Source: Candidatus Peribacteria bacterium RIFCSPHIGHO2_01_FULL_51_35
GTDB lineage: Bacteria > Patescibacteriota > Gracilibacteria > Peribacterales > Peribacteraceae
DNA length: 63,712 nt
Assembly (NCBI GenBank): GCA_001787535.1
Contig: MFXP01000011.1
Coordinates: forward strand, 1 to 63,712
Direction of reading: 5' to 3'
Positions 33,057-42,645 of the stretch are shown here, piece after piece. Position 1 is the stretch's first letter. Each line of letters opens with the position of its first letter. The position numbers were made by a program, and so were the translations under genes. The notes below the pieces were generated by a model. It saw only the letters and a program-made list of their open reading frames with translations, had not been told where the DNA came from and ran no database searches.

Positions 33057-33889
33057 GGGACTAGACCAGAAGTGAGTTGATTTTTCTTGTGAGAAGGGCG
33101 GAAAGAACAGAAACTCTGGTCTGGTATTCTCGAATATTGTAGCGAAACATCACTTCGGAAAGGAATTGTGGAAGAGAATTTCGGGGAATACCTCGGTAGA
33201 TGTGCCATGACAGAGGCTTCAGGTGCCCCCAAATGCCTTCCTGCGTATTCGTGTGCACGAAGGTTGCTTGGCTGTTTGTGAACTCTCGCGCATGGCAGAC
33301 AGTCATGTGATTGGAGAGCCCGAGATATCCAAGCCATTCATCGGTGAAGACAAGTCCGTTGGGATCGCTGTGGCGCTCCACGAGAGGAATGAGTGTGTCT
33401 CCTCTACGATCCGGAACAACTTGCAGCAAGCATTGCTTGAGCTGCCTGGAAACACCGCCGAGAACCCACTGCGTTGTGGAAATCGTTTCATCCCACTCTG
33501 ATGCCCCGGCAAATACGTGGGTTCCAAGCTCTTTACGAGCAGACGGAATGTTCTGTTCAATTTTTGCGCCGTCTTTCGATTCACCTCCATCGTACGGGCA
33601 AGATCTGCTGCAGATTCTCCTGCACGCTTGCAGAAGCACCGAGTTGCATGATCCCACTGTGCATCGCTTAGGTGGCTGCCGCTTTTGAATGTCCGTGTTC
33701 GCTGCGTGAAAATCTTCCTGCAGAGCAGGCACTGATATCGCTGTCTTCGACGAGCATCATTGCCAAACTTTCGAACATCGCTGATACCGCAGAAGCGGCA
33801 AAAAATAGTTGGTGCAGGCATTTTGGAGAGAAGAAGGCTTGTACAAGCCCATTCTCACATATTCATCAACTCATTTCTGGTCTGCTCCC
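33057..33889 (-). mobile_element. IS1595-like insertion sequence, 833 bp
   Basis: Ends are matched inverted repeats: GGGACTAGACCAGAAGTGAG at the left and the inverse complement of CTCATTTCTGGTCTGCTCCC at the right, about 22 of 25 positions identical. An exact 8-bp direct repeat, GCTTCCTG, flanks it (33049-33056 and 33890-33897). An 8-bp target duplication is the known habit of IS1595-type elements. It contains one transposase, broken by a frameshift. Insertion was between mntA and the subtilisin gene, harming neither. Confidence 0.88.
33061..33821 (-). pseudogene. IS1595-family transposase, frameshifted
   Basis: The first frame (from 33821) encodes a zinc ribbon, CRFCGISDVRKFG and CLLCRKIF, and a helix-turn-helix (DLARTMEVNRKTAQKLNRTF). 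The DDE catalytic part continues in another frame from about 33534: GASEWDETI, GLVFTDEWLGYL and HTNTQEGIWGHLK. The switch falls near GTAAAGAG (minus strand, about 33530-33537), a -1 change. The element is probably inactive, unless slippage restores the frame. Confidence 0.8.
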
Positions 33890-33902
33890 GCTTCCTGTTT
33901 TC

Positions 33903-35165
33903 TTAAAAGCTCTTCACATTCAACACCGGTTCCGCGAAGACATCCGGATCGCCTACGAATCCGCCGGAACCGCTTTGAACTGATCCTGCTGCAATAAGGG
34001 CATTGCGCACGGCGGCAACTCCTGCCGCATCCGTCGGCTTGCCGCTCACTGCGATGTACAGAGCGGCAGCGCCTGCTGCATGCGGACTGGCCATACTGGT
34101 GCCGCTAATGGTGGCGTAGGAGGAGCCTTTCCATGTCGAGCGGATACAGACGCCGGGAGCGGCAATGTCCACGACGGCGCCGAAGTTGCTGAAGTTCGCA
34201 AACGAATCATCGACATCCGATCGGCACGTTGCCGGCGCTCCGCCACCCGGCAGACCGTTGAAATCCGCGATGGCGGACACGGCGAGAACATCCGGGTGAT
34301 TGGCAGGGGAGAAAGTGGCCGCATCTTTGGCGGAATTTCCCGCAGCCACCACAACGGTGACGCCGGCTGCAACGGCGCGGCTGATGGCCAAGTCCATGGC
34401 TGCGCTCACGCACTCGCAACCCAAGCTCATGTTTGCGACTTCGATGCTCGCGGCATTGGCAGTGACGTAGTCGATGCCGGCAACGACATCGGACAGCAAC
34501 CCCGATCCGTTTCTGTCCAACACTTTCACGGACCAAATGCGCGCCCCCGGGGCTACGCCCACGACGCCGACGGTGTTGTCTTTTGCGGCAGCCGTTCCTG
34601 CGACATGCGTGCCGTGCCCGTTGCGGTCATCCGAACTCAGTTCACGCGTGAATCGCACTTGTTTGAACACATTCAAATCCGGGTGGCTCTTCTGCACGCC
34701 CGTATCAATGATGGCGATATCGGCGTTCACGCGCTCATCCACACCATTGATCATTGCCGTGGGGCTCACATCTGCGTCGATGCGATCAATGCCCGTCGGA
34801 AGTGTTTGTGGAGGAGAGGTATGTGAAAATGCGTAGACCACTCTGTCCGGTTCCACCAGTGCAACATCGGGATCATTCCTCAGCGCCAACACCGTTGCAT
34901 CACTCAGCTTGCCTGCAAATCCTTTGATGGAAGTGAACTGCAGCTGCGTATTTCTGACACCGAATTTTTTCATGGTTGCCTCCATGCCACCTGCGCTCAT
35001 TTCCTTATTTTTGAAGAGCACGATGAATCGTCCCGCTGCGGATTCCTCCGCGACGGGCAAGGTATCGACATAGTCCATCGGCAGTTCATCCGCGTGCACG
35101 ACACTCAGCACCGTGCAGAGCGAAGAGAGGGCGGCAATGGTCCGGACAAAATATGAGGAGCGCAT
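33903..35165 (-). CDS. secreted subtilisin-like serine protease
   Basis: A 420-residue S8 peptidase. I start at ATG 35165, giving the signal peptide RSSYFVRTIAALSSLCTVLS ending near VHADE. An I9-type propeptide follows (AGRFIVLFKNKEM to VEPDRVVYAF). The catalytic triad is in IAIIDTGV (Asp), NGHGTHVAGT (His) and GTSMASPHAAG (Ser), with the oxyanion Asn in AAGNSAKD. No membrane anchor or sorting signal follows, so it is probably released or loosely bound. The IS sits 13 bases beyond its stop. Confidence 0.9.
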   Translation of the reverse strand: MRSSYFVRTIAALSSLCTVLSVVHADELPMDYVDTLPVAEESAAGRFIVLFKNKEMSAGGMEATMKKFGVRNTQLQFTSIKGFAGKLSDATVLALRNDPDVALVEPDRVVYAFSHTSPPQTLPTGIDRIDADVSPTAMINGVDERVNADIAIIDTGVQKSHPDLNVFKQVRFTRELSSDDRNGHGTHVAGTAAAKDNTVGVVGVAPGARIWSVKVLDRNGSGLLSDVVAGIDYVTANAASIEVANMSLGCECVSAAMDLAISRAVAAGVTVVVAAGNSAKDAATFSPANHPDVLAVSAIADFNGLPGGGAPATCRSDVDDSFANFSNFGAVVDIAAPGVCIRSTWKGSSYATISGTSMASPHAAGAAALYIAVSGKPTDAAGVAAVRNALIAAGSVQSGSGGFVGDPDVFAEPVLNVKSF

Positions 35166-35379
35166 ACAAAGGTGAAGAAAAATAGTGAAGACGTTTAGTG
35201 TAGCGGAAGATTGTGCGCAAAGGAATTGTTCGCAAGGCAAGAGGTACCATGGGATAATAGCGCAGTACGAAGCGATAAATATTTCCTCTGAACAACAAAA
35301 GTGTGCGACAGCCAAATGCTTGTAACATTCGTCGAAGCATTGATACCATTCCCCCCTTTTTCTGTGTGGTTATTGCATC

Positions 35380-35943
35380 ATGGAAGCATCACTTCATCTC
35401 CGGGAACGGTTCACTCGCGCCTACGAGGAGTATGCCGGAGGCATCAGAAGATTTTGCATGCAGCAGGGGGCGGAGCCCGCGGATGCCGAAGAATTTGTGC
35501 AGGAAGCGTTTCTCCGCACATGGGAGTACCTCTCGTCCGGCAAAGAAGTGATCCACTTAAAAACATTTTTGTTCCAAGTGGCGCAGCACGTCATGTTCGA
35601 CGAAGCGCGACGCAGGCAGCGGAAGAAAGAACTGTCCTTGGATGCATTGCAAGAAGCGGGGTTTGACCCCGGTCACGATGACACGGCGACGATGCAGAAA
35701 CGCTTGGAAGCAAAGACCATCCTGACGAAAACGGATGTGGAAAAAGAGTACAAAATACTCGTCATGCGCTACCTCCACGGATTTCCCGTGCATCACATCG
35801 CATCCATCGTCGGGCAAACCCCCAATACTGTTGCAGTCCGATTGCATCGAGCTGTCAAACGGCTGTCACGCGTGTCAATACCCGGTTTGCATTTACTTGC
35901 CGTTAAATCGTCAGCAGAAGCTCCGAAAAAAACGATCAACTGA
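35380..35943 (+). CDS. ECF-type RNA polymerase sigma factor
   Basis: 187-residue sigma factor with region 2 (RFCMQQGAEPADAEEFVQEAF, then TFLFQVAQHVMFDEARRR) and region 4 (HHIASIVGQTPNTVAVRLHR). No anti-sigma factor is adjacent. About 100 bases downstream begins the 1720-residue repeat protein, with a possible ECF-type promoter in between, so this sigma factor may control it. An intact counterpart to the frameshifted factor at 7005. Confidence 0.88.
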   Translation: MEASLHLRERFTRAYEEYAGGIRRFCMQQGAEPADAEEFVQEAFLRTWEYLSSGKEVIHLKTFLFQVAQHVMFDEARRRQRKKELSLDALQEAGFDPGHDDTATMQKRLEAKTILTKTDVEKEYKILVMRYLHGFPVHHIASIVGQTPNTVAVRLHRAVKRLSRVSIPGLHLLAVKSSAEAPKKTIN

Positions 35944-35981
35944 ATAAACATCAGATATTCTCAAGAAGGCAAGTGATGTTT

Positions 35982-36008
35982 TGTAATGCTTTTCCTGTAG
36001 GGGGCGTC
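35982..36008 (+). promoter_or_regulatory. possible ECF-type promoter of the giant repeat protein
   Basis: TGTAATG (35982-35988), 16 bases, CGTC (36005-36008): the layout of many ECF promoters, whose -10 is often CGTC. No sigma70-type promoter is evident here. Predicted start is about 36015, 27 bases before the ATG. Based on pattern only. Confidence 0.35.
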
Positions 36009-36041
36009 TAAGGGGAACTTATTTTTTCTCCAGCACTTCTT

Positions 36042-39000
36042 ATGCCTACTGTGCATCGGTCCTCACGGGCCAGGACACACAAGAAAAAGAAACAGCAGAA
36101 GTTTCTATCCCTCTCCCTTCGGAGCGTCCTCTCGGCAAGCGTTATCGCTGTGATGATTCTGTGGGTGAATGGCACGGCTTCCGCAAACCAGTTCAGCGCT
36201 ATTACAACGGTCGCGAACACCATTGTTTCGGCCATTTTGAGCCCGAGCTCTCTCTTCACGACGACTGTGAGTCAAACCTCCGTCGGTCCCGTGAACCAGA
36301 GTGCCACGTACAACGGCTCTGCCGGAACAACCTCTGGCGTTTCCGGAACTCTCGATGCAAGCAACACAGCAGCGGTGAATCAATTGGAGACGGCCGTCGG
36401 TTCCACGAACCAGGACGGTTCCATTGATGGCACGGCTCTGTCCGATGTCCTTGTGGATGTCGCTGCGGATTCCACCGTCACGGCCACGGTCGGTCAGACG
36501 GCCACAGGTCCCGCGAACCAAGATGCCACGGGCACGAGCGACGGTTCCACGGATGTCGCAAGCACCCTGGGTGTCGATTCGACGAATGACCTTGTCGTCG
36601 ACCAGGAGGCGGACACGGGGCTCATCAATCAAGCCGGTAACATCGCAGCCCTCGCGGGTTCGGATGTCGACCAGGTGCTTGATGCAGGTTCCACGGGAAC
36701 GTCCACGGTCGCCCAGGCTTCCACGGGCGGTCCGGCAAACCAGGATGTCACGAACGTGACGGTTCTGGAGACGGTTCTCAACGCAGTGCAAAACATTCTC
36801 ACATTCAACATCGTCACGATCGATCAGGATTGCGTCGGCACCTGCAACCAGACAGCCGATGTGGACGTGGATGCACTCACGCTCGCGGAACAAACCCTCA
36901 CGGGTGACGCCACGGCGGTGAACACGCTCACGCAGAGCAATACGGGCGGATCCACGAATCAAGGCATGGGCAACGACTCCTCGGTGAGCTCTCTACTCTC
37001 CGCACTGCAAGACATCCTGACGGGCAATACCGTCGGTGTGACGCAGACGGGCACGGGCGGACCTGCAAACCAGGATATGGCTTTGGACGGAACGGCTGCC
37101 GCAGCGATGGGTCAAACCGTCGACGGCAATGCCGTGACGGTGGATGAGCTCACGCAGTCCACTGTGGGCGGTGCTTCGAACCAAGATCTCGCCAATGCCG
37201 GTTCGGCAGTCGATGTGATCCTCGCCGGGCAGGCGGGTTCCGCACTGAACACGGTGCTTGCCAGCCAGGACAATGGCGACGGCAGCACGAACCAGAACAT
37301 GGATCTCGGCTTTGACGCCGCCATCGGAGGACTCCAGGTGATCGATGGTGACGCAGTGGCCGTAAGCGACCTCACGCAAGCCAATGTCGGCGGCGCGGGA
37401 AACCAGAACGGCGCAAATGATCTTCTCGCCAGCGACACCATCGTCGCAGGCCAGGAACTGCTCGCCGGCAACACTATCGATGCAAGCCAAGACAACGGTG
37501 CAGGAGACTCGAACATGGACATCGCTTCGGATGTTTCTTCCCTCACGGAAGGCACCCAGGTTGTTTCCGGTCCGGCTCTTGCTGTCACGACGGCCGTCCA
37601 GGCCAATGTCGGCGGCAATGCGAACCAAGATTTTGCAAATGCAGGCATTGCGTCGGATGTGATCGTTGCGAGCCAAGCGCTCGGATCCGCCAATGACGTG
37701 GATGTCGACCAAGACAACGGCGATGGCAACGGCAACTTTACAGCGGGTGTCGCCGCTCTTGCGGGCGTCGCGGGTGTGCAGGCGGTGGAAGGAACAGCTG
37801 CCTCCGTGAACCTCATCGGTCAGGCTGTCGTTGGTGGCGATGGCAACCAAACACTCGACAACGCTTCCCTCGCTGCGGACGTCATCGTCGCGGGCCAGGG
37901 AATGGATGCCACGAACAGCGTGGACGTCGACCAGGACAACGGCACGGGTAACGGCAACTTCGAAGCCGGCGTGGACGTGGTGGCGGATGCAGACGGTGTG
38001 CAGGCGATCGAAGGCACAGCGGTCTCGGTGAATGCACTGGGACAGGCAGTTGTCGGCGGTGCAGGCAACCAGGGTCTCGCAAATGATTCCACAGCAGCGA
38101 ACGTCATCGTTGGCGCGCAAGACTTGCTTGCGGGCAGCGATGTCGACGTTTCACAAAGCAATGATTCCGGCAACGGCAACTTCGATGCGGGAGTCGGCGC
38201 AGTGGCCGATGCGGACGGCGTGCAAGCCATCGGCGGCACGGCTGTCTCCACAACCCTCGCGGGTCAGGCGGTCGTCGGCGGTTCTGCAAATCAAGACATG
38301 GATCTGTCCTCTGTCGCTGCCGACACGATCGTCGGCGGACAGGGTGTGACGGCAGGACATGCGATCGATATTGATCAGAATAACGCTTCCGGCAATGCGA
38401 ACTTCGGCTCGGACATCCTCGCGGATGCGGATGCCGATGGTACGCAGGTCATCACGGGTCCGGCAGTCGCTTCCACGACGGCCGTCCAGGCCGGTATCGG
38501 CGGTGACGTGAACCAAGATATGGATAACTCGACCACAGCGGCCGATGTCATCGTCGCGGGCCAGGAAATCCTCGCCGGCAGCGAAGTGGACTCAGACCAG
38601 ACGAATGGGAGCGGCAATGCAAACATGGATGCCGGCGTCACGATCCTTTCCGATGCAGATGGCGAACAGGTGGTTGTCGGTTCGGCGATTGCGGCTAACG
38701 ATCTCTCCCAAGTGGGAGTCGGTGGCAGCGCCAACCAGACCATGGCAAACGATTCCACGGCTGCGGATGTCATCCTTGCGGGACAAGCGGTCTTCGGCGG
38801 CAGTGCCGTCGAGATGGACCAAGTGAACGCGGATGGCAACGCAAACATGGACATGGATCTTCTCGCCGACGCAGACGCGGACGGCGTGCAGGTTGCGGTG
38901 GGTACGGCCGTCTCCGCCAGCGAGCTCGACCAGACGAATGTCGGTGGAGACGCGAACCAAACCATGGATCATGACAGCGACGTCGCGTCCGTCACGGCTC

Positions 39001-41204
39001 TGGACCAAGCGGCTGTTGCTGTGAACGAAGCGAGCCTCTCGGAAGATAACGGTGCAGGCAGCGCAAACATGGACATGGTTGCGGCCATGGATAGCGACGC
39101 AAACGCCACGCAAGTGGGCACGTCCGTCGCCTTGGACAGCGCCACGTTGGAGCAGGCGAACGTCGGAGGCCAGGCAAACCAGAACCTCACCAGCAACACG
39201 CCTTCCACGGCGGTCACGACCGGTGAGCAGGCAGTTGTCGCTGCGAACGGTGCGGAGATGAATCAAGACAACGACGGCGGTTCCGCAAACATGCTCGCAG
39301 ACGCGGACTTGGACAGCGGGGCAACCGGTGCACAAGTGTTGACTTCCGTTGCCGCAGATGTGGTGACGGCGGATCAATCCAACGTCGGAGGCCAGGCAAA
39401 CCAAACCGCGGACTTGGACAGCGCATCCACGGCGGTCACGTTGGGTGACCAGACAATCGTGGGCGCGAACGGCGCACTCGTGAACCAGGACAATGATGAC
39501 GGCAACGGCAACCTCACGGCACTCCTGGACATGGATGCGGACGCCGCGGGTGAGCAAGTCGTCACGTCGGTTGCCACCGGCACGACGGATGTCGACCAGA
39601 CGAATGCAAGCGGCAATGCCAACCAGGGCGCCGCCAGCGACGGCACGTCCACGGCGGTGGGTGCCGGAAACCAGGAAATCACAGCTCTCAATGACGCCGA
39701 TATCGACCAGGACACGGACACGACGCTGGGTGCAGGGGCACAAGCTGCGGATATCACGACCGAAGCGGACGCCACGGGTGGTCAGACAGTCGTCTCCGCT
39801 TCAGGCAACGACCAGGATCTCGATCAGACGAACGGCAGTGGCCAAGCGAACCAGGACGGCAGCAACACGGCTGACGCTCTCTCGCTTGCAGAAGCCAACC
39901 AAGAGATTGCGGCTGTGAATGACATCGACCTCGATCAAGACATCGATCTCACCGCAGGTGCCGGTGCACAATCCACGACGATCATCGCCGATGCAGATGC
40001 ATCCGGCACACAGACAACGGTCGCTGCCTCCGACAACGAGCAGGATCTGGATCAAGTGAACGCGGGAGGCTCTGCAAACCAGACGGGCAGCAATGACGGC
40101 TCCGCCGTTGCAGTTGCCGATGCGGGCTCGTCACAGACCATCACAGCTTTGAACGACATCGACGTCGATCAAGATTTGGATGCCACGAGCGCCGCAGGCG
40201 CACAGTCCGCTCTCATCACGCCGACGGCCACGGCCACGGGTGATCAGACGACGGTGGCGGCTTCCGGTAACGATCAGGGTCTCACGCAAGCAAACGACGG
40301 TGGTGCTGCGAACCAGGACGGTAGCAACACAGGGGCTGCCACGACGGTTGCGGATGCAGACCAGGACATCTCCGCTACGAACACGGTGAACCTCATCCAA
40401 GATGCGGATGCCACGAACGCCGCAGTCGCACAAGCTGCCATCGTCTCGCCGACTTCGACTGCAGGCGGCAGCCAGACGGTGGGTGGAACATCCGGCAACA
40501 CGCAAGATGTGAACCAAGCAGTGGATGACGGCTCCGGCAACCAGACCGGTTCGAACGATGGCGAAGCGACAACGGTCGCCTCGGGCGAACAGGATGTCGA
40601 CGCTTCCACGACCACGAACATTCTTCAAGACTGTGACGTGAGCTTCGGCGCTTGCGCACAGTTCGTCGACCTCGCTCCGGGATCGGACGCATCTGCGACG
40701 CAAACACTGGAGGCAGGTTCCACGAACGATCAGACGGTGAACCAGGCAGTGGAAGATGGAACGGGTAACCAGGATGCTTCCAACACCGGTTCCGCCACCA
40801 CGATCGCAGATGCGGATCAAGATACTTCCTCTTCCACAGACACGACGGTCGTCCAGACCTGCACGCTGACGGGTGGTGCATGCGCCCAGTACACGGGCGG
40901 CACGCCAACGTCGTCCACCACGGCTGAACAGGAGATCACGGCAACGTCTGCCAATGACTCCGAGATCAACCAAGATCTGGACAGCGATGCTTCCGGAAAC
41001 CAAGATGCGGATTCCGACACCAGCGCCCTCACGGACATCTCCGCTGTGCAGAACGCTCTCTCGGACACGAACACGAGCGTGACGCAGACTTCGGGTGCCG
41101 GCGGCAACCAGGCAGCCACGGTCAATGGTTCTTCGAACACGACCTCCACCATGACACTCACCGGAGGTTCCTCGAACACAACCACGATCAATCAGAACCA
41201 GTAG
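36042..41204 (+). CDS. giant curlin-like repeat protein (1720 residues)
   Basis: A secreted fibrous protein. A basic N-terminus (RTHKKKKQQK) and a hydrophobic segment (SVLSASVIAVMILWVNG) form a long signal peptide cleaved near ASA-NQ. The rest is a tandem array with a period of about 75 residues made of three shorter units, each with Q-x-x-x-G-x-x-N-Q or DQDNGxGNxN. The spacing of Gln, Gly and Asn recalls curlin repeats, which fold as beta-solenoids and form amyloid. No Lys or Arg occurs after Arg27, so about 1690 residues lack positive charge. Cysteine pairs appear only in three units (DCVGTC, DCDVSFGAC, TCTLTGGAC). No wall anchor is visible. Confidence 0.8.
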   Translation: MPTVHRSSRARTHKKKKQQKFLSLSLRSVLSASVIAVMILWVNGTASANQFSAITTVANTIVSAILSPSSLFTTTVSQTSVGPVNQSATYNGSAGTTSGVSGTLDASNTAAVNQLETAVGSTNQDGSIDGTALSDVLVDVAADSTVTATVGQTATGPANQDATGTSDGSTDVASTLGVDSTNDLVVDQEADTGLINQAGNIAALAGSDVDQVLDAGSTGTSTVAQASTGGPANQDVTNVTVLETVLNAVQNILTFNIVTIDQDCVGTCNQTADVDVDALTLAEQTLTGDATAVNTLTQSNTGGSTNQGMGNDSSVSSLLSALQDILTGNTVGVTQTGTGGPANQDMALDGTAAAAMGQTVDGNAVTVDELTQSTVGGASNQDLANAGSAVDVILAGQAGSALNTVLASQDNGDGSTNQNMDLGFDAAIGGLQVIDGDAVAVSDLTQANVGGAGNQNGANDLLASDTIVAGQELLAGNTIDASQDNGAGDSNMDIASDVSSLTEGTQVVSGPALAVTTAVQANVGGNANQDFANAGIASDVIVASQALGSANDVDVDQDNGDGNGNFTAGVAALAGVAGVQAVEGTAASVNLIGQAVVGGDGNQTLDNASLAADVIVAGQGMDATNSVDVDQDNGTGNGNFEAGVDVVADADGVQAIEGTAVSVNALGQAVVGGAGNQGLANDSTAANVIVGAQDLLAGSDVDVSQSNDSGNGNFDAGVGAVADADGVQAIGGTAVSTTLAGQAVVGGSANQDMDLSSVAADTIVGGQGVTAGHAIDIDQNNASGNANFGSDILADADADGTQVITGPAVASTTAVQAGIGGDVNQDMDNSTTAADVIVAGQEILAGSEVDSDQTNGSGNANMDAGVTILSDADGEQVVVGSAIAANDLSQVGVGGSANQTMANDSTAADVILAGQAVFGGSAVEMDQVNADGNANMDMDLLADADADGVQVAVGTAVSASELDQTNVGGDANQTMDHDSDVASVTALDQAAVAVNEASLSEDNGAGSANMDMVAAMDSDANATQVGTSVALDSATLEQANVGGQANQNLTSNTPSTAVTTGEQAVVAANGAEMNQDNDGGSANMLADADLDSGATGAQVLTSVAADVVTADQSNVGGQANQTADLDSASTAVTLGDQTIVGANGALVNQDNDDGNGNLTALLDMDADAAGEQVVTSVATGTTDVDQTNASGNANQGAASDGTSTAVGAGNQEITALNDADIDQDTDTTLGAGAQAADITTEADATGGQTVVSASGNDQDLDQTNGSGQANQDGSNTADALSLAEANQEIAAVNDIDLDQDIDLTAGAGAQSTTIIADADASGTQTTVAASDNEQDLDQVNAGGSANQTGSNDGSAVAVADAGSSQTITALNDIDVDQDLDATSAAGAQSALITPTATATGDQTTVAASGNDQGLTQANDGGAANQDGSNTGAATTVADADQDISATNTVNLIQDADATNAAVAQAAIVSPTSTAGGSQTVGGTSGNTQDVNQAVDDGSGNQTGSNDGEATTVASGEQDVDASTTTNILQDCDVSFGACAQFVDLAPGSDASATQTLEAGSTNDQTVNQAVEDGTGNQDASNTGSATTIADADQDTSSSTDTTVVQTCTLTGGACAQYTGGTPTSSTTAEQEITATSANDSEINQDLDSDASGNQDADSDTSALTDISAVQNALSDTNTSVTQTSGAGGNQAATVNGSSNTTSTMTLTGGSSNTTTINQNQ

Positions 41205-41228
41205 GCACGGACAGAAGTCCGAATAAAG

Positions 41229-41254
41229 GGAGGAGCGCACAGCTCCTCCTTTTT
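41229..41254 (+). terminator. intrinsic terminator of the giant repeat protein
   Basis: GGAGGAGC (41229-41236) and GCTCCTCC (41242-41249) form an 8-bp stem with loop GCACA, followed by TTTTT. It lies 25 bases after the stop codon and is one of the few classical terminators in the window. Confidence 0.88.
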
Positions 41255-41379
41255 GTATGGATCCTTTCGTCGGTGGAAATAAAGAGTACGCTCCCCGCAT
41301 GACCGGACGTACAAGTCATCACGTTCGAAGGTATACGGCACGAACAAAAGCTCTCGGACTGTCTCCAGCCCAGACGCTT

Positions 41380-41398
41380 CCCCGCGCTTGTCGCGGGG
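41380..41398. repeat. CCCCGCG hairpin upstream of the small secreted protein
   Basis: CCCCGCG-CTTGT-CGCGGGG followed by TT. A related hairpin, CCCCGC-TCTC-GCGGGG followed by TTT, lies at 41743-41758, so the small gene at 41439 is framed by two similar hairpins. Confidence 0.6.
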
Positions 41399-41438
41399 TT
41401 GCGCGTGGGCTTCCCACAATCTTTCCCCATTTCTCCCT

Positions 41439-41729
41439 ATGAAGCGCTCCATCGCTTCTCTTGCGGCACTCGGGATGCTTCTCCCGACGCTCGCCGTGGC
41501 CGCGGCTCCGATTCTCTTCCACGTCGATCTCTGCGATCGCACGGTGAAGATAAACGGCCGCGCCTTCCTGCCATTCGTGCAGGATTCGGTCTTGTGCGAC
41601 GGCGAAGATGACAGCTTCACGCTGCCATTTTCCGTGCGCCGGCTCTGTGCGGACAAGATCACCGTCTTTGACGGCGACGACGACGTGACGAGCCAGTACA
41701 CGGATCTATATTGCGCTCCTGTTGAGTGA
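41439..41729 (+). CDS. small secreted protein (96 residues)
   Basis: A short exported protein starting at ATG 41439 with the signal peptide KRSIASLAALGMLLPTLAVA. The mature part of about 75 residues has four Cys, enough for two disulfides, and is acidic (LCDGEDDSFTL, VFDGDDDVTSQ). The acidic stretches might bind calcium, but no EF-hand is complete. Family unknown. It lies between two CCCCGC hairpins. Confidence 0.7.
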   Translation: MKRSIASLAALGMLLPTLAVAAAPILFHVDLCDRTVKINGRAFLPFVQDSVLCDGEDDSFTLPFSVRRLCADKITVFDGDDDVTSQYTDLYCAPVE

Positions 41730-41742
41730 GGACGCACGCTCG

Positions 41743-41758
41743 CCCCGCTCTCGCGGGG
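41743..41758 (+). terminator. short hairpin after the small secreted protein
   Basis: CCCCGC (41743-41748), loop TCTC, GCGGGG (41753-41758), then TTT. Weak T-tract. A stronger terminator follows at 41788. Confidence 0.55.
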
Positions 41759-41787
41759 TTTGCATCCACCCATCGGCATCATTCCAT

Positions 41788-41818
41788 AAAGAGAGAGGCC
41801 GCAAAACCTCTCTTTTTT
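41788..41818 (+). terminator. intrinsic terminator
   Basis: AAAGAGAGAGG (41788-41798) pairs with CCTCTCTTTTTT (41807-41818) around CCGCAAAA, ending in seven T. It ends the small secreted protein transcript. Confidence 0.82.
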
Positions 41819-41911
41819 TGAACATTTTCTTTTTAATTGAATTCTGATTACATTGGTCGACGAGTTTTTTCTTTTCTTGTGGTAAGTCTTTCCTTACGAG
41901 CTCCTTTGGGA

Positions 41912-42021
41912 AAGAACCGAAGCAACACCAAACACCAAGAGACCGTCCAAGGGATCAAGTTTCTAATTTCGTGCTTGGTACCTTGGTTCTTTCATTGATG
42001 TTTGGTGCTGCTTTCGTTCTT
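41912..42021. repeat. word-repeat hairpin, ACCAAACACC family
   Basis: AAGAACCGAAGCAACACCAA and ACACCAAG on the left, CTTGGTACCTTGGTTCTTTC and GATGTTTGGTGCTGCTTTCG on the right. The 322-base stretch 41821-42142 holds no gene; this hairpin and the following terminator are all that I see in it. Confidence 0.75.
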
Positions 42022-42103
42022 ATCAACAGGTTGCCGAACGAAGCTCCTCGATCAAAATCACGCATACAGACTGCGATCTTTAGGAAGCAAAACTCAAAGG
42101 ATC

Positions 42104-42129
42104 AAAAAAAGCCGCCCTCGTGGGCGGCT
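42104..42129 (-). terminator. terminator of the 112-residue membrane protein
   Basis: Read on the minus strand: AGCCGCCC (42129-42122), loop, GGGCGGCT (42117-42110), then seven T. It lies 14 bases after the stop codon at 42143. Confidence 0.88.
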
Positions 42130-42142
42130 GGAAGGATCAATC

Positions 42143-42481
42143 TTAATTCTGTTCTTCTTCCGCAGGAACATTTTTGCCAACTTCCAATGCATCTTCTGGG
42201 AGTCCGTAATGGAGGAGGCATTTCTTCAGGAAGGATTCGTAATCACTGCGAAGATACATATTTTTCTCCGCCATTTGTGCATACGTTTTCTCCTCCTTCG
42301 TTCCCTTGGCAAGTTCCGCTTTGGATTTCAGAAGTGTGCGTGCATCCACGGATGCCTGCACGGCGCAACTGCGATACATCACCGCCGGACGGATCTGGAA
42401 CCAGTAGAAGAAAAATATGACCAGCAGGAGAACGATCAATCCTTTGCGGGTGCGGAGGGTGCGACCAATGCGTGCGAGCAT
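42143..42481 (-). CDS. small single-pass membrane protein
   Basis: 112 residues with a basic N-terminus (LARIGRTLRTRKG) and one membrane segment (LIVLLLVIFFFYWFQI, residues 15-30), then an outside domain of about 80 residues with two Cys and many charged residues. The basic start predicts the C-terminal part outside the cell. Family unknown. It has a clear terminator and is divergent from the SLH protein at 42682. Confidence 0.68.
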   Translation of the reverse strand: MLARIGRTLRTRKGLIVLLLVIFFFYWFQIRPAVMYRSCAVQASVDARTLLKSKAELAKGTKEEKTYAQMAEKNMYLRSDYESFLKKCLLHYGLPEDALEVGKNVPAEEEQN

Positions 42482-42645
42482 AGTGAAGAGGGGTAAAGAA
42501 GGACCCGCTTGGAAACTGCGCGGGTGACAGACGGTACCGTGTGCAACTATGATATGTCAATAACACTGGACATTTGTCTACTGATCAAAAAACGGCATTT
42601 CGACAGATATAGGCTTTTAGCCCTGATTTAAGCCATTTATCGTTT

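Noticed and set aside
36993-41300. Several long minus-strand frames opposite the giant repeat protein
   Set aside because: The coding repeats have no stops in reverse either; their translations are low-complexity mirrors without signal peptides.
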